Shown: one piece after another, positions 22,788 to 30,516 of the stretch
Layout of the letters: the number at the start of each line of letters is the position of its first letter
How positions within the stretch are numbered: the first letter of the stretch is position 1
Position numbers and translations under genes: made by a program
The notes under the pieces: model-generated
Database searches by the model: none
The model's input: the letters and a program-made list of their open reading frames with translations, nothing else
What the model was told of the DNA's origin: nothing
Origin: Bacteroides zoogleoformans
GTDB lineage: Bacteria > Bacteroidota > Bacteroidia > Bacteroidales > Bacteroidaceae
Assembly (NCBI RefSeq): GCF_002998435.1
Contig: NZ_CP027231.1
Coordinates: 2,273,001 to 2,337,000 of the forward strand
Length of the DNA stretch: 64,000 nt
Direction: 5' to 3'

Positions 22788-23633
22788 TCAGAGTTGTCGC
22801 CATCCCATAAACATTTTCACGGTTTCGGGGTCGTTATGGTCGAAGAACACACTCCTGGCGAGGTCAAGGGCCTTGATGCGTTCCATCTCGTCGGGTGTCA
22901 ACTCGAAATCGTAGATGCTGAAGTTCTCTTCCATACGGTTACGATGGGTGGACTTGGGAATGATGATGACGTCGCGCTGCGTAAGGTAGCGAAGAGCCAC
23001 TTGTGCCACACTCTTGCCATGTGCCTTGCCGATTTCTTCTAACACCGGGTTGGTGAAGAGGCCGTTGCGTCCCTCGGCAAGCGGTCCCCACGACATGGTA
23101 TGCGTGCCGAATTCATCCATGTATTTCTTGGCTTTGATTTGCTGGCAGAAGACGTGTGTTTCTACCTGGTTCACTGCCGGTACGATTTCGACATTGCTTG
23201 CAAGGTCGATGAAATGGTTCGGTTGGAAGTTACTCACGCCGATGGCCCGCAACTTGCCTTCCCGATAGCCCTCTTCCAAAGCGCGGTAGGCTCCGTAGTA
23301 GTCGCAAAAAGGCTGATGGAGCAGCATGAGGTCGATGTATTCGGTCTGCAACCGCCGCAGGCTCTCGTCGATGCTTGCCTTGGCGCGTTCATAGCCATAG
23401 TGGCTGATCCATATTTTGGACACCAGAAAGACCTCACTGCGGGCAATGCCGCTCTTCTTCACCGCTGCACCCACACCCTCCTCGTTGTGATACGCCTGTG
23501 CCGTATCTACCATCCGATATCCTGCACCGAGTGCGTCGCTCACACAACGTTCGGCTTCTGTCGGGTTCACTTGATATACCCCATAGCCCGATTGGGGCAT
23601 CTTCACTCCGTTGTTTAAAGTTACATACTTCAT
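22788..23633 (-). CDS. Aldo/keto reductase
   Basis: This NADPH-dependent reductase of aldehydes or ketones is 281 residues, full length for the family. It shows the catalytic tetrad in context: Asp and Tyr in MVDTAQAYHNEEGVG, Lys in VFLVSKIWISHYGY and His in LMLLHQPF, plus the cofactor-binding IIPKSTHRNRMEENF near the C-terminus. No export signal is present, so it is cytoplasmic. A TAnnTTTG -7 match lies at 23661-23668 on the minus strand. It is divergent from the araC-type gene at 23769, which is the likely regulator; this gene arrangement with a flavodoxin is common in Bacteroidales. Confidence 0.93.
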   Translation of the reverse strand: MKYVTLNNGVKMPQSGYGVYQVNPTEAERCVSDALGAGYRMVDTAQAYHNEEGVGAAVKKSGIARSEVFLVSKIWISHYGYERAKASIDESLRRLQTEYIDLMLLHQPFCDYYGAYRALEEGYREGKLRAIGVSNFQPNHFIDLASNVEIVPAVNQVETHVFCQQIKAKKYMDEFGTHTMSWGPLAEGRNGLFTNPVLEEIGKAHGKSVAQVALRYLTQRDVIIIPKSTHRNRMEENFSIYDFELTPDEMERIKALDLARSVFFDHNDPETVKMFMGWRQL

Positions 23634-23660
23634 TTTTTTCTTTTTTTGGTTTTACGATTA

Positions 23661-23668
23661 CAAAGTTA
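23661..23668 (-). promoter_or_regulatory. -7 promoter element of the aldo/keto reductase gene
   Basis: The minus strand reads TAACTTTG, an exact match to the Bacteroidetes -7 consensus TAnnTTTG, placing the transcript start about 20 nt before the ATG at 23633. No convincing -33 TTTG was found. Confidence 0.45.
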
Positions 23669-23756
23669 CGGCGTTTGATTTATTACATTGTTTCACAAAA
23701 CACCTCGAAAATGTCACATTTCACGCAAATCGTTCACCTGATACCGGAATATTGCT

Positions 23757-23764
23757 TAACTTTG
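23757..23764 (+). promoter_or_regulatory. -7-like element overlapping the araC start region
   Basis: TAACTTTG matches TAnnTTTG but ends only 4 bp before the ATG at 23769. If used, the transcript would begin at or inside the start codon (leaderless). No -33 partner is evident, so it may be chance. Confidence 0.3.
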
Positions 23765-23768
23765 GCGT

Positions 23769-24602
23769 ATGAACGGGAATAATGAGTTGGACTTTGTGTT
23801 TTCCACAGACTTTCTGCAAATCAACGACAAGCGCTTCTATCGTTGGTGCGTGCACCTGATTTGCCTCGACGGCGAGGGCAGCTTCGTGTTCAACGAACGT
23901 TGTTGGCATATCTGTCGTAACGATATAGCCATCCTGATTCTGCCCGACAAGGTGTGTAACCTTGCGCCCCATCCCGACCTGCGGGTAGAGTTCTTCGCCG
24001 CTCCGCTCAAATTCCTGAACGCTCAGCTTCCGGCCAACAACTTCGGTATAGGTGGCGGCATCACGCTTTACAATAATCCGGTCATTCCCGTTTGCGAAGA
24101 AGATGCCCGGAAGTTCACGGACGACATTCACCGGCTTCGCGACCGTATGGCCGACACCTCTCACTTGTTTTACCGCGAGCTGATGGGCAGCCTGTGCCAA
24201 ACGATGATGTACGACCTCTTCGACTTCCACGCCAAGTACTACGGAGCGCGGGAATCGACCGACCGCCGTAGTTTTATCGTGAAAGAGTTGATGCAACTGT
24301 TGCAGACCGGCATCAGCCGCACCGAGCGAGACGTAGCCTACTATGCCGACCGCCTTCATGTTACACCCAAATATCTTTCGGACACCGTGCGTCGAACCAC
24401 GGGCAGCAGTGTCACATCTTTCATCGACCGCTATACCATCCCGATGCTCAAAGGCTTTCTTGAAGACGAGCACTTGTCGCTCACCCAAATTGCCGACATC
24501 ATGAACTTTGCCTCACTTTCCTACTTCAGCCGCTATGTATCGAAGCATTTGGGAATGTCGCCCAGTCAATACCGGTTGAGTTTGCAGCCGGAGAAGCAGT
24601 GA
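23769..24602 (+). CDS. AraC-family transcriptional regulator
   Basis: This 277-residue regulator has an N-terminal cupin-like sensor region (about 1-150) and a C-terminal double helix-turn-helix (about 175-272; DVAYYADRLHVTPKYLSDTV, LTQIADIMNFASLSYFSRYV and KHLGMSPSQYR). It is divergent from the aldo/keto reductase and flavodoxin genes, which are its probable targets. The last codons, reading PEKQ then TGA, are themselves a copy of the repeat unit that fills the following 290 bp, so the C-terminal tail may have been altered by repeat growth. No start codon further upstream is open. Confidence 0.92.
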   Translation: MNGNNELDFVFSTDFLQINDKRFYRWCVHLICLDGEGSFVFNERCWHICRNDIAILILPDKVCNLAPHPDLRVEFFAAPLKFLNAQLPANNFGIGGGITLYNNPVIPVCEEDARKFTDDIHRLRDRMADTSHLFYRELMGSLCQTMMYDLFDFHAKYYGARESTDRRSFIVKELMQLLQTGISRTERDVAYYADRLHVTPKYLSDTVRRTTGSSVTSFIDRYTIPMLKGFLEDEHLSLTQIADIMNFASLSYFSRYVSKHLGMSPSQYRLSLQPEKQ

Positions 24603-24890
24603 AGCGGAGAAGCAGTGAAGGGTGATGGCGGCGGCACGATCCAGAGTCTCCTTGTCGAAGCAGAGAAGCAGTGAAGTAGTGAAGCCGGAGAAGCAGTGAA
24701 GCGGAGAAACCGGAGAAGCAGTGAAGGGTGATGGCGGTGGCACGATCCAGAATCTCCTTGTCGAAGCAGAGAAGCCGGAGAAGCAGTGAAGCAGAGAAGG
24801 GCAACCTTCAGTGCACCAAGCAGTTTGGGTGCAGAAGCGGAGAAGCAGTGAAGCAGTGAAGCAGAGAAGCAGTGAAGCGGAGGGGGGGGT
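24591..24890. repeat. Degenerate minisatellite between convergent araC and TPR-regulator genes
   Basis: The stretch is built from GAGAAGCAGTGAAGC-like units. A 65-bp block at 24605-24669 recurs at 24711-24775 with two mismatches, an offset of 106 bp. Shorter units fill 24676-24710 and 24829-24881, ending in a G8 run (24882-24889). The first unit overlaps the araC stop codon. No gene is supported in 24603-24911. Confidence 0.8.
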
Positions 24891-24911
24891 AGAATAAATA
24901 TGGCCGGCCGG

Positions 24912-26534
24912 TTATATGTGTTGCAGATAGTCGGCCAGGTCTTCTTCCGAAGAAAGGTTGAGCGACTTGCGCAAGCGATAGCGGTTCATGTTGATGGTCT
25001 TCGGCGTGGTGCCGGTCAGCATGGATATCTCTTTGGTGGAGAGGTTCACCCTTAGCAATGTGGCAAGATACTTTTCGCCTTGCGTCAGTTTGGGATGGAG
25101 GGCAACGAGACGTTGCAGAAACTCCTTGTTCTTGTCCTCCACGTTCGTCAGTACGGCGCTGTTGGCCTTGTCTCCGCTTTGGCACTGGCCGATGAAGGCA
25201 TTCACCTTTTTCAGATGGGGGATGAGAAGTTGGTTGTCCATCTTATACCCCTCTTTTATCATTTCGCGTATCTTGTCCAGCAGTTCGTTGCGGCTTCTGA
25301 GGAATACGGCGAAACTCATGGCCTCCTGCCGGCTGGTGTTGAGTGCGTTTTGTACGTGCTCCAGTTCCAGCTCCTGCTGATGCAGCTTCAGTTCGGAGAC
25401 CTCGCGCTCCGACAGCTCAAGCCGGTAGCGTGCCTTTACCAATTGCAGGTCTTTCCTGCGTTTATACCATTTATAAAGAAAGATGCAGAAAGCCACGCCC
25501 AGCAGCAGGACACTGCCCAGCAGCCAGACGTTGCGCTTCAGCAGCTCTATCCTGTAAGCCTGCTCCTGCAACTCGGTGGCATACTTCTGGTCTTGATATC
25601 TTTTGTAGGAGATTTCCAGCTCGATGTTGCGCAGCTTGTTGCTGCTTTGCAACTCCTTGCTCAGGTGATACATCTTGTCCAGAGCCTCGTAGGCTTTGGC
25701 AAAATCGCCTATGGCGGCATACACCATGGAGGAATACTCGCAGTTGTCGCAAATCAGCTCGCGGGCGCCGATGTTGTGGGCATATTCATGCGCTTTCTGC
25801 AAGGCTTCCAGCGCCTTGTCGTACTGCCGGCCGTAGTAATATTGTTTTGCCATGTTGTTATAGTTCTCGCCCAGCGACCATTGCGCATCCAGATTCTTGT
25901 TGATGACGATGGCCTCCTGAATGAAGGAGAGTTTCTCTTCCGTGTTTCCTTGATACAGGCAGAGGTTGTTCAGATTGGTGGCTATCTCCTTCAGGTTGCG
26001 CTGGGCGCGGTTGATGGCCAATGCTCTCTGAAAGAACCGTTCGGCCACGGCAAACTCGTTGAGGAAGTGGTGCATCACTCCGCGCTCGTTGTAGCACCCG
26101 GCTATGGAGGTGGAGTCGCCGATGGATTTAAAGATGGAGGTGGCCTTGTCGTTCAGCTCGATGGCCTTGTTGTAGTCGCCCAGTTTGCTATACACACGTC
26201 CCATGAGAGAGTAGAGGCAGGCGTTCTGTCTTTTGTTGGAGGGATGGATGTACTTCTGCGTGTCATACAGGTTTTTGATGCTTAAATCGAAGTTGCCCAG
26301 CAGTTGCTCTGCCTGACAGTAGAGCAGCATGGCTTGTGCGCGGACCTCGTTCGGCTCGTCTTCGGGGAACAGGGCAGAGGCTTGGGAGGCATAATAAGAG
26401 GCTTGCTTAGGATTGTTGTACAAGTATTTCTGCGCTTGTCCGATCAGGGTCCGGGCTTGTTTTATATCTTGGCTTTGCAGGGATGTCGTTGCACACAGAA
26501 GGCATGCGAGTAATAAATAAAAGGCTTTCTTCAT
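24912..26534 (-). CDS. Membrane TPR protein with C-terminal LuxR-like HTH (predicted regulator)
   Basis: This protein joins an envelope sensor to a DNA-binding end. From the ATG at 26534 it has 540 residues: a signal peptide (MKKAFYLLLACLLCATTSLQ), TPR repeats (about 25-300), one membrane helix (about 328-350, VWLLGSVLLLGVAFCIFLYKW), a coiled coil rich in Leu, Glu and Gln (about 355-420) and a LuxR-like helix-turn-helix (about 465-535; LTQGEKYLATLLRVNLST then MLTGTTPKTINMNRYRLR). The TPR part should face the periplasm and the HTH the cytoplasm. Bacteroidetes have many such proteins; targets are unknown. A TAnnTTTG element at 26553-26560 supports this start. Repeat arrays flank the gene on both sides. 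Confidence 0.88.
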   Translation of the reverse strand: MKKAFYLLLACLLCATTSLQSQDIKQARTLIGQAQKYLYNNPKQASYYASQASALFPEDEPNEVRAQAMLLYCQAEQLLGNFDLSIKNLYDTQKYIHPSNKRQNACLYSLMGRVYSKLGDYNKAIELNDKATSIFKSIGDSTSIAGCYNERGVMHHFLNEFAVAERFFQRALAINRAQRNLKEIATNLNNLCLYQGNTEEKLSFIQEAIVINKNLDAQWSLGENYNNMAKQYYYGRQYDKALEALQKAHEYAHNIGARELICDNCEYSSMVYAAIGDFAKAYEALDKMYHLSKELQSSNKLRNIELEISYKRYQDQKYATELQEQAYRIELLKRNVWLLGSVLLLGVAFCIFLYKWYKRRKDLQLVKARYRLELSEREVSELKLHQQELELEHVQNALNTSRQEAMSFAVFLRSRNELLDKIREMIKEGYKMDNQLLIPHLKKVNAFIGQCQSGDKANSAVLTNVEDKNKEFLQRLVALHPKLTQGEKYLATLLRVNLSTKEISMLTGTTPKTINMNRYRLRKSLNLSSEEDLADYLQHI

Positions 26535-26552
26535 CGTCTCGTCTTGTTTTTG

Positions 26553-26560
26553 CAAATTTA
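26553..26560 (-). promoter_or_regulatory. -7 promoter element of the TPR-HTH regulator gene
   Basis: The minus strand reads TAAATTTG, matching TAnnTTTG, 19 bp before the ATG at 26534. An alternative ATG at 26555 would overlap it, favouring the shorter product. Confidence 0.45.
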
Positions 26561-26584
26561 ATTATTTCTTCTCAAAACTCCCGC

Positions 26585-26692
26585 CTGCCTCTGAAAAGAT
26601 TTGGAAACGGTGCTTGGCGAGGGCATCCCGTCCCTCGGTGGCCGCCACTGTTCCGCTGCCTCTGAGAAGATTTGGAAACGGTACTTGGCGAG
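26585..26692. repeat. 37-bp direct repeat upstream of the TPR-HTH gene
   Basis: Copies at 26585-26621 and 26656-26692 start CTGCCTCTGA, share AGATTTGGAAACGG and end CTTGGCGAG, with two mismatches and an offset of 71 bp. They lie directly upstream of the regulator's -7 element, where operators would be expected. Confidence 0.75.
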
Positions 26693-26910
26693 TTCAGGAT
26701 AATTAATTTCTGGATAGGCACTTGTCTTCCCGTTTTTTTTGGGGGGGGATATGTGCAAGCAGTTATCTCCGGCTTGCTGTCGGAGAGACGGCATGCGGTA
26801 ATACGAAGGTTGTACGCTGACCGCAGTCGTAAATGAATGGGGGGGGAAACAATTTGTGATACATTCTTGATATCATCTTGAAGGTGTGACCTCATAAAGA
26901 TGCCGATGCT

Positions 26911-26994
26911 TTCAGCTATGACATTTGGATATTCAGCTATGACATTCGGATATATAGCTATGACATTCGGATATATGGCTATGGCATTCGGATA
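26911..26994. repeat. Four 21-bp tandem repeats
   Basis: Units at 26911, 26932, 26953 and 26974 share AGCTATGACATTCGGATA with one to three differences. Read on the plus strand each unit encodes a heptad like SAMTFGY, but no gene context supports translation. Confidence 0.85.
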
Positions 26995-27086
26995 TTATAG
27001 TATATGGATATATAGTATACGTATATAGGATAAAAACATGGATGAGAATAGGTAGTCTTTTTGTTCTTGATTACTGTGGAATCTCT

Positions 27087-27166
27087 GTTCGCACACTGCG
27101 AACGTCCGTTCGCGCACTGCGAACATAAATCCGCGCACTGCGGATATCCGTTCGCAGTGCGCGAAC
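27087..27166. repeat. Array of four 17-bp dyads at exact 21-bp spacing
   Basis: Units start at 27087, 27108, 27129 and 27150, each 17 bp with a 4-bp spacer. Unit 1 is GTTCGCACACTGCGAAC (7-bp arms, CAC loop); unit 2 GTTCGCGCACTGCGAAC; unit 3 ATCCGCGCACTGCGGAT, changed on both arms so pairing is kept; unit 4 is the exact reverse complement of unit 2. The 21-bp period puts all dyads on one DNA face. Confidence 0.85.
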
Positions 27167-27258
27167 AGAGATTTTGTTTACTGAAAAGCCAACTTCTCTC
27201 CTTGATGAGATTAAGTTTTTTCCTTGACCGGCTCAACTTTTCTCTTTGACGCCGAGAT

Positions 27259-27440
27259 AGGTTGCGATAGGAGTTTGAAACGCCAATCGGTAGGGGGGAG
27301 GAGGCAAATGGCACTCAGGTTTCAACATTTATAGGTTACGGATAGAAGTTTGAGACGCCAACCGGTAGGGGGAGGAGGCAAATAGTACTCAGGTTTCAAT
27401 ATTTATAGGTTGCGGATAGGAGTTTGAAACGCCGGTCAAT
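27259..27440. repeat. 74-bp tandem repeat, about 2.5 copies
   Basis: Copies begin at 27259, 27333 and 27407 with AGGTTRCGGATAGRAGTTTG-like sequence (the first lacks one G). The first two run on through the GGTAGGGGG and CTCAGGTTTCAA segments; the third is cut at about 27440. Confidence 0.8.
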
Positions 27441-27494
27441 AGGGGGCTGTGCACATCATATATATTGTACACATTATACATATTTATATATAAA

Positions 27495-27566
27495 GCGACT
27501 ACCCTTTAAAAAAACCGAACCGGGTTGCGATATTTCGCCGTTCGGCTTTTTTTAAAGGGTAGTCGC
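27495..27566. terminator. Bidirectional intrinsic terminator downstream of ackA
   Basis: Arms 27495-27520 and 27540-27566 pair over 26 bp with one bulged base around a 19-nt loop. The GC-rich core GCCGAAC/GTTCGG is followed by T7 on the minus strand, 62-108 nt past the ackA stop, and by a similar T run on the plus strand. Confidence 0.8.
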
Positions 27567-27627
27567 ACATGTCAGAAGATACCTCCGGTGGTGGTGGGGG
27601 TATTCTGTCGGGATTGCTTATCCGGCA

Positions 27628-28824
27628 TTATTTCTGCAAAATAGCCATTGTGTCGGAGGCAATCATCAGTTCTTCGTCGGTGGGGATTACCACTACTTTT
27701 ACTTTGGAGTCGGCGGATGAGATGACGGCTTCTTCACCGCGAACCTTGTTCTTTTCGGCATCCAGCTTCACGCCCATGTATTCCAGTCCTCCGCAGGCTC
27801 CCCAACGGGCGCTGGCCTGATTTTCGCCCACACCGCCGGTGAAGACAATGATGTCCGCGCCGCCCAATGCGGCCGCATAGGCGCCGATATATTTCTTGAT
27901 GCGATAGAAGTACATCTCTTCGGCCAGGATGGCTTTCGGGTTGCCGGCTGCCACGGCGTTTTCCAGGTCGCGCATGTCGCTGGACTCGCCGAAGATGCCC
28001 AGCACACCGCTTTTCTTGTTCAGGAGGTTGGACACTCCGTTTGCGTCCAAGCCTTCCTTTTCCATGATGAAGGCGACGGCGCCCGCGTCGATGTCGCCGC
28101 TACGGGTTCCCATCATCAGGCCTTCGAGCGGGGTGAGCCCCATGCTGGTATCTATGCACCGGCCGTCTTTGACGGCACTGATGGAGGCTCCGTTGCCGAT
28201 GTGGCAGGTGATTATCTTTTTCCCTTGCGGCTGCACTCCCAGGAACTCGCAGACGCGTTGCGACACATAGCGGTGGGAGGTGCCGTGGAAGCCGTAACGG
28301 CGCACGCCGTACTTCTCGTAAAGCTCGTAGGGCACGGCGTATAGATAGGCGTGCTTCGGCATGGTCTGATGGAAAGCGGTGTCGAACACGCCGATTTGAG
28401 GAACATCGGGCAAGATGGCCGATATGGCGTTTACGCCTTTCAGGTTGGCCGGGTTGTGGAGCGGGGCCAGGTCGTTGCAAGCGGTAAAGGCGGCCAGCAC
28501 TTCGGGCGTCAGCTGCACGGATTGGCTGAACTTTTCGCCTCCGTGCACCATGCGGTGGCCTACGGCGTCGATTTCGTCCAAGGACTTGATGGCGCCGTAT
28601 TCGGGGCCGGTTAAGGTGTTCAGGATAAATTCCACGCCTACGGTATGTTCGGGGATGGCTTTCTCCAGAATCTTCTTCCCGCCTCCGGGCAGGGTTATCT
28701 TCAGGAATGAGTCTTTCAAGCCTATTTTCTCTATTCCGCCTTGTGCGATAACTTCTTTCGTATCCATGTCGAACAACTTGTATTTGATGGACGAGCTACC
28801 GCAGTTCAATACTAAGATTTTCAT
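27628..28824 (-). CDS. ackA: Acetate kinase
   Basis: AckA transfers phosphate from acetyl phosphate to ADP, making ATP and acetate, the second step of the fermentative Pta-AckA route in the cytoplasm. The 398-residue protein is full length and carries the ASKHA family motifs: NCGSSSIKYKLF at the N-terminus, GHRMVHGG, FDTAFHQTMP (catalytic Asp), RRYGFHGTSHRYVS, HIGNGASISAV, TPLEGLMMGTRSGDID and VFTGGVGENQ. It is 22 bp downstream of pta and clearly in one operon with it. A strong hairpin with a T-run lies at 27495-27566. The open frame on the opposite strand is only a shadow of codon use. Confidence 0.97.
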   Translation of the reverse strand: MKILVLNCGSSSIKYKLFDMDTKEVIAQGGIEKIGLKDSFLKITLPGGGKKILEKAIPEHTVGVEFILNTLTGPEYGAIKSLDEIDAVGHRMVHGGEKFSQSVQLTPEVLAAFTACNDLAPLHNPANLKGVNAISAILPDVPQIGVFDTAFHQTMPKHAYLYAVPYELYEKYGVRRYGFHGTSHRYVSQRVCEFLGVQPQGKKIITCHIGNGASISAVKDGRCIDTSMGLTPLEGLMMGTRSGDIDAGAVAFIMEKEGLDANGVSNLLNKKSGVLGIFGESSDMRDLENAVAAGNPKAILAEEMYFYRIKKYIGAYAAALGGADIIVFTGGVGENQASARWGACGGLEYMGVKLDAEKNKVRGEEAVISSADSKVKVVVIPTDEELMIASDTMAILQK

Positions 28825-28846
28825 GTCGATATATCAGATTTTAATG

Positions 28847-29866
28847 TTATTCGGGTTTTTGTTTGGCAGCAATGGCCTGATTGGCCGTGATGGCAATCAT
28901 GCGATAGACGTCTTCGATGGAGCAGCCGCGCGAGAGGTCGTTTACCGGGCGGGCGATGCCTTGCAGGATGGGGCCTACGGCATCGGCGTGTCCCAGGCGC
29001 TGTACCAGTTTGTAGGAGATGTTGCCTACCTCGAGGCTGGGGACAATCAGCACGTTGGCGTTGCCGGCAATCTTTGAGCCCGGCGCCTTGCTTGCGCCTA
29101 CTTCGGGAACCAGTGCCGCGTCTGCCTGCAACTCGCCGTCGATGGCCAATTTAGGATCCATTTCTTTGGCTATCTTCAAGGCTTCTACCACCTTGTCCAC
29201 CACTTCGTGCTTGGCGGAGCCTTTGGTGGAGAAGCTGAGCAGCGCTACCTTCGGGTTCATGCCCACAACGGCTTTCGCCGTACGTGCCGTACAGACTGCA
29301 ATCTCGGCCAGCTGTGCGGCGTCGGGCACGGGGGTGACGGCCACGTCGCCCATCACCAGTATGCCGTTCTTGCCATATTCGGGGGCGTGTGTCAGCAACA
29401 GCATGGCGCCGGAAACGCAGGTGATGCCGGGGGTGGTTTTGATAATCTGCAAAGCCGGACGAAGCACGTCGCCGGTGGTGTTGCGGGCGCCTGCCAACTG
29501 GCCGTCGGCATCGCCGTTCTTTATAATCAGGCAGCCCAGATAGAGGGGGTTGAGCACCAGTTTGCGGGCTTCTTCGATGGTCATGCCTTTCTTTTTGCGA
29601 AGCTCGTACAGCAGCTGTGCATATTCTTCTTTCTTGGGATGGTCTGCCGGATTGACGATGGTGGCTTTCTCGATGTTTCCCAATCCCCACTCTTGGGCGC
29701 AAGCGCGTATTTCTTCCGGATTTCCCAGAAGTATCAGATCTGCGATGCCGTCAGTCAGAATCTGGTTGGCGGCTTTCAAGGTACGCTCTTCCGTACCTTC
29801 GGGAAGAACAATGCGTTGGCGGTCGGCTTTCGCACGTTCAAGGATTTCATTGATTAATCTTTGCAT
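28847..29866 (-). CDS. pta: Phosphate acetyltransferase
   Basis: Pta converts acetyl-CoA and phosphate to acetyl phosphate and CoA, feeding AckA. At 339 residues it is the short class, made only of the catalytic PTA/PTB domain without the N-terminal regulatory domains of enterobacterial Pta. Typical motifs include RIVLPEGTEERTL, GARNTTGDVLRPALQIIKT, VSGAMLLL, PKVALLSFSTKGSA and DGELQADAALVPEVGASKAPGS. It is the first gene of the pta-ackA operon. A TAnnTTTG -7 element is at 29915-29922 on the minus strand, within an intergenic region shared with the divergent lrgAB operon. Confidence 0.96.
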   Translation of the reverse strand: MQRLINEILERAKADRQRIVLPEGTEERTLKAANQILTDGIADLILLGNPEEIRACAQEWGLGNIEKATIVNPADHPKKEEYAQLLYELRKKKGMTIEEARKLVLNPLYLGCLIIKNGDADGQLAGARNTTGDVLRPALQIIKTTPGITCVSGAMLLLTHAPEYGKNGILVMGDVAVTPVPDAAQLAEIAVCTARTAKAVVGMNPKVALLSFSTKGSAKHEVVDKVVEALKIAKEMDPKLAIDGELQADAALVPEVGASKAPGSKIAGNANVLIVPSLEVGNISYKLVQRLGHADAVGPILQGIARPVNDLSRGCSIEDVYRMIAITANQAIAAKQKPE

Positions 29867-30177
29867 GATATTTATGTGTATAACTAAGAATAGCGGTGTG
29901 TGTCATTCACTTCGCAAAAGTATAGTTTTTTGCAATATCAACATTGCAAAAAACTCTCTTTTTCCATGCTTGCTCTCATTTATTATAATATTTAACATTA
30001 AAAAGTAAGAGATGGAATGTGCTCGTACACATTGCCGCTCCAAGGCGGAGGGGGACATACAGCGGTTGTGCGATAAAAAAAGCAGACCGGCTGCAACAAG
30101 CAATGTGTAGAATGTCTACCTTTGCAACGTTTTTTCAACATATAATAATCAGTCGGTCTCCCGGAGACCTTGTTTTT
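29867..30177. promoter_or_regulatory. Divergent promoter region between pta-ackA and lrgAB
   Basis: This 311-bp gap holds a -7 match for pta on the minus strand (TACTTTTG, 29915-29922) and one for lrgA on the plus strand (TACCTTTG, 30117-30124). A short inverted pair, TTTTTTGCAAT at about 29926-29936 and ATTGCAAAAAA at about 29943-29953, sits upstream of the pta element and could bind a regulator. No small gene is supported. Confidence 0.5.
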
Positions 30178-30516
30178 ATGATTCGTCAATGTGCCATCCT
30201 CTTCGGATGTTTAGCTTTGGGTGAGCTGGTCGTATTCGTCACAGGCGTCAAGTTGCCTTCCAGCATCATCGGTATGCTGTTGCTTACCTTGTTCTTGAAA
30301 TTAGGTTGGATAAAGTTGCACTGGGTGCAGGGCATGTCCGACTTTCTGGTGGCCAATCTGGGTTTCTTCTTTGTGCCGCCCGGTGTAGCCTTGATGCTCT
30401 ATTTCGATATTATCGCGGCCGAATTCTGGCCGATAGTCGTTGCTTCATTAGTCAGTACTCTGCTGGTGATTGTCGTCACCGGATGGGTTCATCAATTAAC
30501 ACGTAAAATCAAATGA
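30178..30516 (+). CDS. CidA/LrgA-family membrane protein
   Basis: This 112-residue protein has four membrane helices and the CidA/LrgA pattern (CLALGELVVFVTGVKLPSSI, LLTLFLKLGW, NLGFFFVPPGVALM). The family was first described as holin-like; in Bacillus and Streptococcus related LrgAB pairs move pyruvate. The ATG at 30178 is chosen because it begins the first helix and lies 54 bp after a TAnnTTTG element; a longer frame from 30019 would cross that promoter. Its stop overlaps the lrgB start by 4 bp. It is divergent from pta-ackA. Confidence 0.9.
   Translation: MIRQCAILFGCLALGELVVFVTGVKLPSSIIGMLLLTLFLKLGWIKLHWVQGMSDFLVANLGFFFVPPGVALMLYFDIIAAEFWPIVVASLVSTLLVIVVTGWVHQLTRKIK

Larger units (their letters stand above)
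26556..27627. other. 1.07-kb repeat-rich intergenic region
   Basis: No convincing gene lies here. It holds a 37-bp direct repeat (26585-26621, 26656-26692), a T8G8 tract (26733-26748), a G8 run (26839-26846), a 4 x 21-bp tandem repeat (26911-26994), a 21-bp-period dyad array (27087-27166), a 74-bp tandem repeat (27259-27440) and a bidirectional terminator (27495-27566). Short open frames such as 26900-27028, 27061-27249 and 26979-27314 exist only because 21-bp repeats keep phase. Confidence 0.75.

Noticed and set aside
26900..27028. Short plus-strand frame encoding SAMTFGY-like heptads
   Set aside because: It exists because the 21-bp repeat keeps phase; no promoter, conserved domain or neighbour supports it.
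27078..27170. CRISPR array
   Set aside because: Units are palindromic with 4-bp spacers, far too short for spacers, and no cas genes are nearby.
27061..27249. Plus-strand frame with FAHCE-like heptads across the dyad array
   Set aside because: Open in both strands owing to the 21-bp period; starts and ends outside recognisable sequence. Left as a repeat rather than a gene.
26979..27314. 111-codon minus-strand frame over the same repeats
   Set aside because: Same phase effect of the 21-bp units; Cys/Asn-rich heptads only, no known motif.
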